Assembly (NCBI GenBank): GCA_035063885.1
Contig: JAPSFM010000006.1
Location: 41,618-105,617 of the forward strand
Origin: CAADGY01 sp900696665
GTDB lineage: Bacteria; Acidobacteriota; Terriglobia; Bryobacterales; Bryobacteraceae
DNA: 64,000 nt
Direction: 5' to 3'
Of this stretch, positions 18,392 to 26,686 are shown one piece after another. Numbering within the stretch: the stretch's first letter is position 1; the number at the start of each line of letters is the position of its first letter. Both the position numbers and the translations under genes were made by a program. Under the pieces are notes generated by a model. That model made no database searches and was not told the DNA's origin. It saw only the letters and a list, made by a program, of their open reading frames with translations.

Positions 18392-19543
18392 TTACGCGAT
18401 GCGGTAACGTCCGATCGTATCTCCGTTTACCTCCACGCCCAGCCCGGGTGCTTCGGGCACTCGCAGGTAGCCGTCTTCGAGTTGAAGCGGTTTCTTTACC
18501 ATCTCGCGGCTCAGCGGACCCTGCGACGTGTTGAACTCAACGAATACCGCGCGCCGTTGAAATGCATTCAGATGCAGCGAAGCCGCCGTCAGCAGGTCCG
18601 ACGACCACGAGTGCGGAATCACCAGCACATTCGCCATCTCCGCCATGTGCACAATTTTGCGTGCCACCGTGAATCCGCCGCAGCGCGTAAGGTCCGGCTG
18701 GAGTACATCGACGCGAGCACGCTCGATGAGTTCGCGGAAGCCCCATTCCGTGGCTTCCTGTTCGCCGCACGCGATCAGCGTTTCCACCTCTGCGGCAACC
18801 CGCCGGTAGCCATCGTAGTCTTCCGGGTGCAGAATCTCTTCGACGAAGAACGGCCGGTACGGCTCCAGACTGCGTATTACTTGAATGGCCTGTTTGGGCG
18901 TTCGTTCGATGAACCAGCCGGTGTCGACGAGCAGATCGTTTCGATCGCCGAGCTCGGCGCGCGCGGCTTCCACCAGTTCCACGTCGCGGCGAGGGTCTTC
19001 ACCGAACACGCCCCAACCGAATTTCACCGCCGTGAATCCGAGGTCCAGATAACCGCGCACGGCCCCACGCATAGCCTCCGGCGTTGGGCGGAACAGCGTG
19101 CTGGCATAGGCCCTCACCCGGTTGCGCCATCTGCCGCCCAGGAGAACGCAGACCGGCTGACCATAAAACTTGCCCATGATGTCCCACAGTGCAATATCGA
19201 TCGCCGATATCGCCTGGATCGCAACACCGCGGCGGCCATAGTAGATGCTGCCGCGATACATCTTGTACCAGAGCCGCTCGACCTCCAACGGATTTTCGCC
19301 AACGATGAGGTTCGCGAGCCCTTCGAAACACTCAACGCCCGCTTCACTCCAGCTCGGCGCTTCCACCGCGGCCTTGGCAACCGGTGCGGACGTCTCCATG
19401 TCGGAATAGCCTGTGATGCCGGCATCGGTCGAAACTCTGACCAGCCCCATGTAAGTGGGTCCTTGCGGCTCCTCCGCTCCTTCAGGACGGTTGTAGAGGC
19501 CCGGCGACTTCAAGACGAGCACTTCGACGTTGGTGATTTTCAT
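18392..19543 (-). CDS. Mandelate racemase/muconate lactonizing enzyme family protein (enolase superfamily)
   Basis: 383 residues with the two-domain enolase-superfamily layout. The N-terminal capping domain is at about 1-125 (MKITNVEVLVLKSP) and the barrel runs to about 365. Metal ligands appear as D207 (LLVDTGW), E235 (FFVEEI) and E261 (ACGEQE). K174 sits in TAVKFGWG and the catalytic His of the His-Asp dyad is H311 in VIPHSWSSD, with D284 in DVLQPD. This set fits acid-sugar dehydratases. The usual second lysine of the KxK motif is a glycine, so a racemase role is less likely. The start is one base after the stop of the upstream deacylase gene (TGATATG), so they are coupled. Confidence 0.85.
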   Translation of the reverse strand: MKITNVEVLVLKSPGLYNRPEGAEEPQGPTYMGLVRVSTDAGITGYSDMETSAPVAKAAVEAPSWSEAGVECFEGLANLIVGENPLEVERLWYKMYRGSIYYGRRGVAIQAISAIDIALWDIMGKFYGQPVCVLLGGRWRNRVRAYASTLFRPTPEAMRGAVRGYLDLGFTAVKFGWGVFGEDPRRDVELVEAARAELGDRNDLLVDTGWFIERTPKQAIQVIRSLEPYRPFFVEEILHPEDYDGYRRVAAEVETLIACGEQEATEWGFRELIERARVDVLQPDLTRCGGFTVARKIVHMAEMANVLVIPHSWSSDLLTAASLHLNAFQRRAVFVEFNTSQGPLSREMVKKPLQLEDGYLRVPEAPGLGVEVNGDTIGRYRIA

Positions 19544-19544
19544 A

Positions 19545-20555
19545 TCAGAGAATCACATCCTGGGCGATGACAAACAGCGTGAGGCCTTTGCGGCACACGG
19601 CTGGAAAATACTGCGCGATGATCACTCCTCGGCGGTGCGCGGTTACTTCCATCGGATCCGATGCGTGATCGGAAAAGTCGTGGATGCGTCCAATGAGTTG
19701 CCCGGCTTCCACCTCGGCTCCCGGCTGGAACAGCGGCTCCCAGACACCGTCGCGCGGGCACGGAATGTAATCCCGCAACTCGGGCGCGCTGACCAGGCGG
19801 GGCGGTGTGCCCCGGTCCGGATCGATCGGCTCGACTTCGCCCTCCAGCAATCCATAATGCCGCAAGACGTTCTTCACCCCTTCGTAGGCGTGCAGCACAC
19901 CCTTTGGACTGGCGCTCTCCGCGAAGCCGAATTCACCGCCAATGGCGATCTTCCCTTCGTCTTCCGCCTCGTCCGTCAACAAGCCGGACGCCATTTGCCG
20001 CGAATACACGAAAATGAACGGCGGATCGAACAGTTTGGCCACTTCCACCATTTCCGCTTGCTGCGCGGGATCGGGCCGGGGATGCAGCGACGTGCAGAGC
20101 GGGAATACGGCCTCGTTCCCACCGGAGTGTATATCCAGCACGATGCGAACGTGAGGAAACACGCACGTCTTCACGAAATGGGCGATACGGTAGGAGAGCG
20201 TGCCGCGAGGGTTTCCCGGAAAAGCGCGGTTCATGTTGACGCCGTCGAGCGGGGAGATACGCAGGTTCGCCCGGCACGCGCTCTCGCTCAACTGTGGTAT
20301 CAGAATCACACAGCCGCGCATCCGCGCCGGATCGAGATCCCGGCAGAGACGCTTCACCGCTACCTGGCCTTCGTACTCGTTGCCGTGAGTGCCGCCGAAG
20401 ACCGCGACTCCCGCAGGACCGCCGCCGCGCAAGCCGTTTATGACTGTCACCGGCACCAGAGAGTAACCCCACGCGGAGTCCAGATGGAACGCCGCCTGAT
20501 AGTGATGCTTACCGGGTAAGGAGAAATCAATTTCCGCCGGGTCGTGTAGGAGCAC
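19545..20555 (-). CDS. Succinylglutamate desuccinylase/aspartoacylase-family deacylase (DoeB-like)
   Basis: 336 residues from a GTG start. It is a zinc carboxypeptidase-like deacylase: H57 and E60 in GGTHGNEYEG, H143 in VLDIHSGG, with NMNRAFPGNPRGT as the substrate-binding loop. The overall pattern resembles the N-acetyl-diaminobutyrate deacetylase group (DoeB), but ectoine genes are absent here. It removes an acyl group from an amino or carboxylic acid in the cytoplasm. The downstream enolase-superfamily gene starts one base after this stop. A TACAAT box at 20562-20567 (minus strand) sits about six bases before the GTG, so the message may be nearly leaderless. Exact substrate unknown. Confidence 0.8.
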   Translation of the reverse strand: MLLHDPAEIDFSLPGKHHYQAAFHLDSAWGYSLVPVTVINGLRGGGPAGVAVFGGTHGNEYEGQVAVKRLCRDLDPARMRGCVILIPQLSESACRANLRISPLDGVNMNRAFPGNPRGTLSYRIAHFVKTCVFPHVRIVLDIHSGGNEAVFPLCTSLHPRPDPAQQAEMVEVAKLFDPPFIFVYSRQMASGLLTDEAEDEGKIAIGGEFGFAESASPKGVLHAYEGVKNVLRHYGLLEGEVEPIDPDRGTPPRLVSAPELRDYIPCPRDGVWEPLFQPGAEVEAGQLIGRIHDFSDHASDPMEVTAHRRGVIIAQYFPAVCRKGLTLFVIAQDVIL

Positions 20556-20637
20556 CTTGCGATTGTAGTATCATCCGCGCCCGCATACATACGAACGAAG
20601 CAGATTCTGTCCAATAAACGGGAAACTCCGGGCGCGT

Positions 20638-22806
20638 TCAGAATCGCACTGTGTAATTCAACTTGGCACGGACATTGGTGGTAATCGCTTCAAAGCGGTC
20701 CATCGAGTTGTATTGCCAGGCATGGTTCACGACCAGAAACAGCTCGTTTCCCGGACGGATCATCCAACGCAACCGGCTTTGCAGTCCCAGGTTTCGCGAA
20801 TCGGTGTCGTACTGCACAAAATTGGCGAGCGTCAACCTGGGGCCAAATGAGTAGCTCAGCCGCCAGAGCGCCAGCCGCGTGCGAAATTCGCCCTCCCGTA
20901 AGTTCACCCAATACTGTTGCAATTCGAACGACGTGGTCAGGTGGTGGTCCTTGCGCCAGATGACCTGCGGGCTTACCTCGTGACTCTTCCCGGAATAAAA
21001 GGACCCGGTTTCGGTTTTGATCTTGAACGCGAGTGGCCGGTTGTCCGCTGTTTCAAAAGAGAACTCATGCCGGTGAAACCAGTAAGCGCCGGTGCGGATC
21101 GCAACACCCTTGTGAATTTGGAAAGGCTTGAACAATCTCTCGAAAGTTGGCGTCCAGTGGTAAATAAACTTCTCGCCGCTGTTGAATTCCACTTCGAACG
21201 GAGTGGTGGTGAATCGCCGCGTCTCCACCTGCTTGTAGATGGAGTTGTAAAACCCTGTGTAATAAAAACGGAAGCTCACCTGCCGCATGTTCCAGAAATC
21301 CGGACGCGGCCGGAAGTTGCTTCCCATGGCCGATTCCCGCACACCCGTGCGGCGCATGAACCCGAGAGCCGGATTGTAGTTCTTCCCGATAAAGCGCCAC
21401 CGGTACCAGACATACAACAGGTCGTTCGGATACACCACTTCCCCGCCCCAAAACATATCGTCGCCCTTCCGGCCCGTAGTGGATGTTCTCGATCCATAAA
21501 AGAGTGAGCGGAAGTTCTTCCCGGTTTTGAACAGGTCCGCCGTGGCGATCTTCAGATCCACTCCAACCTGCCGGTTCTCGAGCTTGCCCGTCGGTTCTCC
21601 ATCTGTCACCAGCGCACCGATGTAGGATTGCGACCAGAAGTTCGCCTTCGTCCGGCCGACGAAAAAGTTGCGCCCTGGAGCAATCTCGGAATCGCGCGTT
21701 TTCACATCCATCAGGCCGAGGTCGAAACGGCCTATCTTCCCCGTCACCTTCTGGCCGAACAGAATCGGCACCTCCAACCCGTCCACCAGTCCAATGCGCC
21801 GGGAGAAATAAGGTGTGAAGTCGCGAGTGCCGGGGCTGGCGGCGAATTCGAAGATGCCCGAATCTTCGAGGAAGAACTGGCGGCGTTCGGGGAACAACAC
21901 CGGGAACCGCGTGAGGTTGATCTGGCGCGTGTCCACTTCCGTTTCGGCGAAATCGGTATTGATGGATGTGCTCGAAACCAGGTTGGCGGTGATGCGATAG
22001 AAGATGTCGGCTCCGGCGTCGCGCGCAAACTGGTGCCGGTCCCGGAGGCCGATGTCGCGGCTGTAACCACCCAGCGCATACGGTCTCACATCCAGGCCGA
22101 TGCCCTGCGTTAGCCCCTCCAATCCGTTGACGTTGCCGGCACGGGCCACCAGAAAAAATTCGCTATCGAGATTGGAAGACGTCCAACGCGACTCCTCACG
22201 CAGCCGCGCGATTCGCCGGGAAATGTTGAAACCCCACGTGCGCGCCCCCGGATTGAAGGCGATCGTTTTGAACGGAATCGCCATTTCCACGCTCCATCCC
22301 TCGCTGTCACGCTGTGTGCGTACGTCCCAGATGCCGTCCCAGTTCAAGTTGGGTGTATTGTTTTCCGAGATGGTGCCTTCCACCATCACTCCGGCAGGAT
22401 TGGTAGCGAAATAGTAAGCATTCCGGCGATCGGCATAGGTGTCGAATAGGATCTGCACGTAATCGTCGAACGCCAGATCGCCGTCGCGCTGCATCTGCGT
22501 CGCCCGAAGTTCCCCGGGCCGCGAGTCATAGCAGCGGATAGCCACGTAGATAGCGTCATCGTTATAGGCCACGTGGACATCGGTCGCTTCCGACGGCCGC
22601 GCGCCCGGCACAGGTTCCCGCTGCACCAGTTCCCCAATGCCGCCATTTTCACGCCAGACTCGTTCGGAAAGAACGCCGTCTACATGGATTCGCTCCGATG
22701 TTCGTACCGCAACCGTCTGTCTGGTTTCATTGGCCTCACCGGGTTGCCCGGCCAGTGCCGCCCGAAGGATGAAAACGCACACTACGAGCGGGCCGACGCT
22801 TCGCAT
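20638..22806 (-). CDS. DUF5916 protein: CBM9-like domain plus outer-membrane barrel
   Basis: 722 residues with a signal peptide (LVVCVFILRAALAGQ). Residues about 30-215 look like a family 9 carbohydrate-binding module (IHVDGVLSERVW, DDAIYVAIRCYDS, GWSVEMAIPFKTI). Residues about 220-722 are the DUF5916 part: QINLTRFPVLFPERRQFFLEDSGIFEF followed by many amphipathic strands with aromatic girdles, ending in LNYTVRF with a terminal phenylalanine. The protein should sit in the outer membrane with the sugar-binding part outside or in the periplasm. It stands alone between oppositely functioning neighbours. The molecular role of this family is not established. Confidence 0.82.
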   Translation of the reverse strand: MRSVGPLVVCVFILRAALAGQPGEANETRQTVAVRTSERIHVDGVLSERVWRENGGIGELVQREPVPGARPSEATDVHVAYNDDAIYVAIRCYDSRPGELRATQMQRDGDLAFDDYVQILFDTYADRRNAYYFATNPAGVMVEGTISENNTPNLNWDGIWDVRTQRDSEGWSVEMAIPFKTIAFNPGARTWGFNISRRIARLREESRWTSSNLDSEFFLVARAGNVNGLEGLTQGIGLDVRPYALGGYSRDIGLRDRHQFARDAGADIFYRITANLVSSTSINTDFAETEVDTRQINLTRFPVLFPERRQFFLEDSGIFEFAASPGTRDFTPYFSRRIGLVDGLEVPILFGQKVTGKIGRFDLGLMDVKTRDSEIAPGRNFFVGRTKANFWSQSYIGALVTDGEPTGKLENRQVGVDLKIATADLFKTGKNFRSLFYGSRTSTTGRKGDDMFWGGEVVYPNDLLYVWYRWRFIGKNYNPALGFMRRTGVRESAMGSNFRPRPDFWNMRQVSFRFYYTGFYNSIYKQVETRRFTTTPFEVEFNSGEKFIYHWTPTFERLFKPFQIHKGVAIRTGAYWFHRHEFSFETADNRPLAFKIKTETGSFYSGKSHEVSPQVIWRKDHHLTTSFELQQYWVNLREGEFRTRLALWRLSYSFGPRLTLANFVQYDTDSRNLGLQSRLRWMIRPGNELFLVVNHAWQYNSMDRFEAITTNVRAKLNYTVRF

Positions 22807-22822
22807 AAAGCATCATGGTACC

Positions 22823-23305
22823 CTAGCAGGCGCGCGGCTCAGTTATCGATGCCTCGTGTTCAACGGTGAAGTTCACGGAACGGGCAATAAAGCACAACCC
22901 GTGCGCTTTGTCGTGTAAAGAAATCGCCTCCGGCGCGCGACCGGTATCCGTAATGGCTACCTGCGGCCGCAAAACCACGCGTGTGAACCGGCCGCCTCCG
23001 TCCTTCTCCACGGCCATGTACCCGGCGGCTTCATCGCGGTATTCCGTCACTGCAATACCGGCTTCCGCGCAAAGATGCAAATACGAAAGCATGTGGCAGG
23101 CCGATAGTGCGGCCACCAGCAGTTCCTCGGGATTGTAACGCGAGGGATCGCCTCGGAATACCGGATCGGAAGAGCCCGGTATGGATGCAGACTTTCGTGC
23201 GGCGTGAATCTCGTGATCGCGCCGGTACGCACGGTAGCCGCTTGTTCCAGTGCCCAGATTGCCGGTCCAGGTCGTGGTAATCCGGTATTCGTGTTCATTT
23301 GACAT
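22823..23305 (-). CDS. OsmC/Ohr-family peroxide-reducing protein
   Basis: 160 residues. The family pattern is complete: GDPSRYNPEELLVAALSACHMLSYLHLCAEAG, with peroxidatic C70, and a second cysteine C138 in HDKAHGLCFIARS. An additional C79 is present. OsmC and Ohr proteins reduce organic hydroperoxides in the cytoplasm using the two cysteines. The gene overlaps the end of the upstream oxidoreductase gene by 11 bases, so it is cotranscribed with it, though no functional link is obvious. Whether it is OsmC or another subgroup cannot be decided from the sequence alone. Confidence 0.85.
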   Translation of the reverse strand: MSNEHEYRITTTWTGNLGTGTSGYRAYRRDHEIHAARKSASIPGSSDPVFRGDPSRYNPEELLVAALSACHMLSYLHLCAEAGIAVTEYRDEAAGYMAVEKDGGGRFTRVVLRPQVAITDTGRAPEAISLHDKAHGLCFIARSVNFTVEHEASITEPRAC

Positions 23306-24260
23306 GTGAAGTGAGTCCCCCCTGTGCTGCCATGATCTGTTCCGTCACCCAGTCGGTCCATAGCGCTGTTTCCGCACTGGAGCGCAGCGGCGCACCATCA
23401 AGGACAGCACCCACAAAATTCTCGATGCAGGGATAGTGAAGATTCCCGTGCGGCGGAATCGATTCTTCGCCACCGGGATAGACTAGCGACGGCCCGTTCA
23501 GCGGCGTCAAGTTTATTTCGCCTTCCGTGCCACGAATACGGAATTCGTCACGAGGAGTACGCGAATGCCACCGGACATCGACGACGCCTCGAACACCATC
23601 CGCGTAATCGATGAGCACGGTGGCGTTGTCCTCCACGTCCATGGGGTGAATCAAGGTCGAGATGTGGCCGCTGGCTCGCACCGGCTGTCCGAACAGATAG
23701 TTCATCAGGTCGATACGGTGCGAGGCGATATCGTAGAGCGGGCCGCCGCCGGCGCGCTGCGGGTCAATAAACCAGTCACGCTCGCGGTCCACAGGAAAAA
23801 ACCAGTCGTGCGAAGACGCCTCCGCCAGCACAGGCACGCCGACCGCACCCGCTTTTAGCAGCTCGACAGTCCGGCTTATCTTCGGATACATGCGCCGGTA
23901 GTAGGCGATGCCCAGCAGTTTTCCAGCGTCCTTCGCTGCCCGTTCCATGGAGCAGGCTTCGGCATAGTTCATCGCCATCGGCTTTTCGCACAAAACATGG
24001 CGGCCCGCGCGCAAGGAGGCGATGGTCTGCGGGGCGTGCAGGAACACGGGTGTGGCAACGTAAACCGCCTCTGCATCGGATTCTTCGAGCGCGCCCTCGA
24101 GACTGGTCCACGCCCTCACGCCGTACGGCGCCGCCTTAGCCGGATCGCGCGTCACAATGCCGGTGAGTTTGCAGCGCGTCCCGGCAAGAATCGCCGGGAG
24201 AACGCGCCGTCGCGTGATGTCTCCAATACCAACCACCAGCCAGTTGAGCATAAGATCCAT
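23295..24260 (-). CDS. Gfo/Idh/MocA-family oxidoreductase
   Basis: 321 residues, cytoplasmic (no export signal). The Rossmann motif VVGIGDITRRRVLPAI begins near residue 9 and the EKP signature lies in HVLCEKPMAMNYAEA. A substrate-binding domain follows with GGPLYDIASHRIDLMNYLFG, where the aspartate and histidine are the usual catalytic pair. These enzymes oxidise or reduce sugars and inositols with NAD(P). The start could be the ATG at 24260 or the one three codons in (24251); neither has a good ribosome site. It is divergent from the BlaI gene. Substrate not identified. Confidence 0.85.
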   Translation of the reverse strand: MDLMLNWLVVGIGDITRRRVLPAILAGTRCKLTGIVTRDPAKAAPYGVRAWTSLEGALEESDAEAVYVATPVFLHAPQTIASLRAGRHVLCEKPMAMNYAEACSMERAAKDAGKLLGIAYYRRMYPKISRTVELLKAGAVGVPVLAEASSHDWFFPVDRERDWFIDPQRAGGGPLYDIASHRIDLMNYLFGQPVRASGHISTLIHPMDVEDNATVLIDYADGVRGVVDVRWHSRTPRDEFRIRGTEGEINLTPLNGPSLVYPGGEESIPPHGNLHYPCIENFVGAVLDGAPLRSSAETALWTDWVTEQIMAAQGGLTSHVK

Positions 24261-24280
24261 GGTAGCCGTTCAAAAAACGG

Positions 24281-24309
24281 TTGACATCGGGATCGCTAAG
24301 TGCTATTTT
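24281..24309 (+). promoter_or_regulatory. Promoter of the BlaI-BlaR1 operon
   Basis: A perfect TTGACA at 24281-24286 and TATTTT at 24304-24309 are 17 bases apart. The palindrome at 24319-24336 lies just downstream over the expected transcription start, which fits repression by the encoded BlaI-type protein. Confidence 0.65.
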
Positions 24310-24318
24310 TTGAGCAGT

Positions 24319-24336
24319 ATGCTGAAAATTCAGCAT
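24319..24336. promoter_or_regulatory. Candidate BlaI operator palindrome
   Basis: ATGCTGAA-AA-TTCAGCAT is a perfect 8-base inverted repeat with a 2-base centre, placed between the -10 box and the GTG start at 24351. BlaI/MecI dimers bind short palindromes of this size at such positions. Not tested. Confidence 0.6.
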
Positions 24337-24350
24337 GGAGGACATCGTCT

Positions 24351-24731
24351 GTGGCACTTGCAAACCTGAGCCGGCGCGAACGGCAGATCATGGAGATTCT
24401 TTATCAGCGTGGTATGGCATCCGCTTCCGAGATTCGCGAAGCCATGGAGGATGCGCCCAGTTATTCGGCCGTGCGTTCGATTCTGCGCGTGCTGGAGAAC
24501 AAGGGCCACATCCGGCACCAGGCGGAAAACTTCAAGTATGTATACCTTCCGGTGGTGAACCGGGAGAAAGCAAAGCGCTCAGCCGTGAAGCACGTACTGG
24601 GCACTTTTTTCGAGGACTCGCCGGATCAGATGGTCGCCGCGCTTCTGGATGTTTCTTCCAAGCGCCTGAAGCGGGAAGACCTGGATCGTATGGCGGAATT
24701 GATTGAAAGAGCCAGGCGGGAGGGCAAATAG
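24351..24731 (+). CDS. BlaI/MecI/CopY-family repressor
   Basis: 126 residues from the GTG at 24351, preceded by GGAGGA at 24337-24342 with good spacing; longer starts would cross the operator. The winged helix covers about residues 4-70: LSRREREIMEILY-like start (LSRRERQIMEILYQRG), ASEIREAM, YSAVRSILRVLENKGHIRHQ. The C-terminal dimerisation helices follow (AVKHVLGTFFEDSPDQMVAALLD). BlaI repressors are inactivated by proteolysis when a membrane BlaR1-type sensor is triggered. The next gene encodes such a sensor and begins immediately after this stop. It likely represses this operon and unknown others. Confidence 0.9.
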   Translation: MALANLSRRERQIMEILYQRGMASASEIREAMEDAPSYSAVRSILRVLENKGHIRHQAENFKYVYLPVVNREKAKRSAVKHVLGTFFEDSPDQMVAALLDVSSKRLKREDLDRMAELIERARREGK

Positions 24732-26672
24732 GTGTTCGGCTGGAACGTGTCCGAATGGGTTCCGCTCTTGGCAGGCGTGGCGGTCAAGAGCGCTATCGTA
24801 TTGGGTGTGGCCTGGATGGCCGCGTTCCTATTGCGAAAACGGTCTGCCGCCGCCAGGCACGTGGTGTGGACAACCGGGTTCGCCGCCGTGCTGGCGTTGC
24901 CTCTCCTTTCCGTCTCGTTGCCGGCCTTGCGCGTGCCGGTTGCGCCACAATGGCTGCCGCCCGACTTGTTTTTCGAGGCCACGGCGGCGCTACGAAACAG
25001 TGAAGCGTCCGCCGTCCAACCTGCAAGCAAGGCCGTCCATGCCGGTACCGTGCCATGGCGCCCAAGCTGGCCGTTGTGGCTGGCACTTGCCTGGCTAGGG
25101 GGAGCGGCGTTGAGTTTTTCCCACATGCTGGTGGGATGGATTGCCGTTCAAAGAATGCGCCGCAACGCGCGGCCGTTCCCGGCCGGCATCGAGGGTGGAG
25201 TTGGCGTGCTCGAAACCGCACCGGGCAGTATGCCTGCGGCGTGTGGCCTGTTTCGTCCGGTTATTCTCTTGCCGGCGGATGCAAGGGAATGGAGCGAGGA
25301 GCGGCGGAAGTTTGTTCTGCTGCATGAGGCGGCCCATGTGCGCCGCGGCGACATGGCGACACACTTTCTGGCGCGCATAGCGTTGAGTCTCTATTGGTGG
25401 AATCCGCTGGCCTGGACCGCCTGGCGTGAATTCCTGAAAGAGCGCGAACGCGCGGCCGACGATCTGGTTCTGAACTCGGGCGCGCGCGCATCGGACTACG
25501 CCGCCCACCTGCTCGATATCGCGCGGTCGATGCAATCCACGGCCGGCGTAGCTGCAGTCGCCATACCCATGGCGCGAGTTTCCCAACTGGAGGGACGCCT
25601 GCTGGCGATATTGGATGCAGGACGCAACCGTGCCTCTTTCGGCCGGGCATCCGTGGTTGCCGCTGTGTTGCTTGCGGCCGTTTTCGTGCTGCCGGTTGCC
25701 GCGTTTCAAATACAACCGCCGGCCACGGAGATCGCCGGCGCAGACCTGGATGCCGCCATTCGCGCAGCCGCATCCGCGAGAAACCCCGAACGGCTAGAGC
25801 AGGCGGCCCAAGCGGCCCAAAGACTCCGCAAATACGATATCGCTCGAAAGCTGCTCGATTCCGCACTGTCGATTCGAGCAGAAACGTCCGGCAGGCAGAG
25901 TCCGGAATACGCGACGGCCTTGTTGAAGCTGGGCGATCTGGAGCGTAAGCACGGCCGCCTTTCCGGCGCGGTGCCTTTCTACGCGGAAGCCCTCTCGATC
26001 CTCGGAGATCGGTCCGAAACCGGTTCAGCCCTCATCGCCCTCGGCATCCAGACGCTGAATCCGAAAAAGCCGGACCAGGCCATCGCTTATTTCAAACGGG
26101 CGCGCGCTGCATCGCCGGCTGATGCCGCCTCCGCCCTGATGTGGATGGCCGTCGCGCGCGAGCAGGAGGCAAAGTTTCCGGCAGCGGAAATACTCTATCA
26201 GCAGGCCTTGGCGACGGCCGCTCCCGGCACGCCGGAAACGGCCACCATCATGGAGCTGTATGCGCTATTCCTCGGCCGGCAGGGCCGCGAGAGTGAGGCG
26301 GCCAACTTCCGGAACCAGGCCGGCACACTTCGAAGGTCCTTTCTCGAACAGGCAGGCACGAAATCTTCCGGCTCCGGAGATAACGTCTATCGCATCGGAG
26401 GAGACGTTTGGCCTCCCAAGTTGCTGTTCAAAGTGGAGCCGGAGTACAGTGAGGAAGCTCGCGCCGCGAAGTATCAGGGAGCAGCAGTCATCTCCGTCGA
26501 AATCGGCCCCGATGGAAAACCTGGCAATTTAAAGATCCAACGCAGTCTCGGGCTCGGCCTGGACGAAAAGGCGATCGAAGCCGTCAACCAATGGAAGTTC
26601 GAACCCGGCACCAGAAACGGGCGGCCGGTCACCGTCGCGGCGACCATCGAAGTAAACTTCCGCCTCCTTTAA
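24732..26672 (+). CDS. BlaR1-type M56 membrane metallopeptidase with TPR and TonB C-terminal domain
   Basis: 646 residues, GTG start directly after the BlaI stop, with GGGAGGG upstream. Membrane segments are seen at about 13-35, 45-65, 110-135 and 300-320. The zinc motif is H198-E199-A-A-H202 (LLHEAAHVRRGD) with the downstream RERAADDLVL, typical of M56 BlaR1 peptidases. After the last membrane segment the usual penicillin-binding sensor is missing. Instead there are TPR-like repeats at about 340-540 (PEYATALLKLGDLERKHGRL, AIAYFKRARAASPADAAS) and a TonB C-terminal domain at about 560-646 (VEPEYSEEARAAKYQG, AIEAVNQWKFEPGTRNGRPV). It should cleave or release BlaI on an unknown envelope signal. 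Confidence 0.85.
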   Translation: MFGWNVSEWVPLLAGVAVKSAIVLGVAWMAAFLLRKRSAAARHVVWTTGFAAVLALPLLSVSLPALRVPVAPQWLPPDLFFEATAALRNSEASAVQPASKAVHAGTVPWRPSWPLWLALAWLGGAALSFSHMLVGWIAVQRMRRNARPFPAGIEGGVGVLETAPGSMPAACGLFRPVILLPADAREWSEERRKFVLLHEAAHVRRGDMATHFLARIALSLYWWNPLAWTAWREFLKERERAADDLVLNSGARASDYAAHLLDIARSMQSTAGVAAVAIPMARVSQLEGRLLAILDAGRNRASFGRASVVAAVLLAAVFVLPVAAFQIQPPATEIAGADLDAAIRAAASARNPERLEQAAQAAQRLRKYDIARKLLDSALSIRAETSGRQSPEYATALLKLGDLERKHGRLSGAVPFYAEALSILGDRSETGSALIALGIQTLNPKKPDQAIAYFKRARAASPADAASALMWMAVAREQEAKFPAAEILYQQALATAAPGTPETATIMELYALFLGRQGRESEAANFRNQAGTLRRSFLEQAGTKSSGSGDNVYRIGGDVWPPKLLFKVEPEYSEEARAAKYQGAAVISVEIGPDGKPGNLKIQRSLGLGLDEKAIEAVNQWKFEPGTRNGRPVTVAATIEVNFRLL

Positions 26673-26686
26673 CCCAGGGTGGAAGT

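Noticed and set aside
24351..26672. Beta-lactam resistance regulator pair
   Set aside because: The sensor has no penicillin-binding domain and no beta-lactamase gene is nearby.
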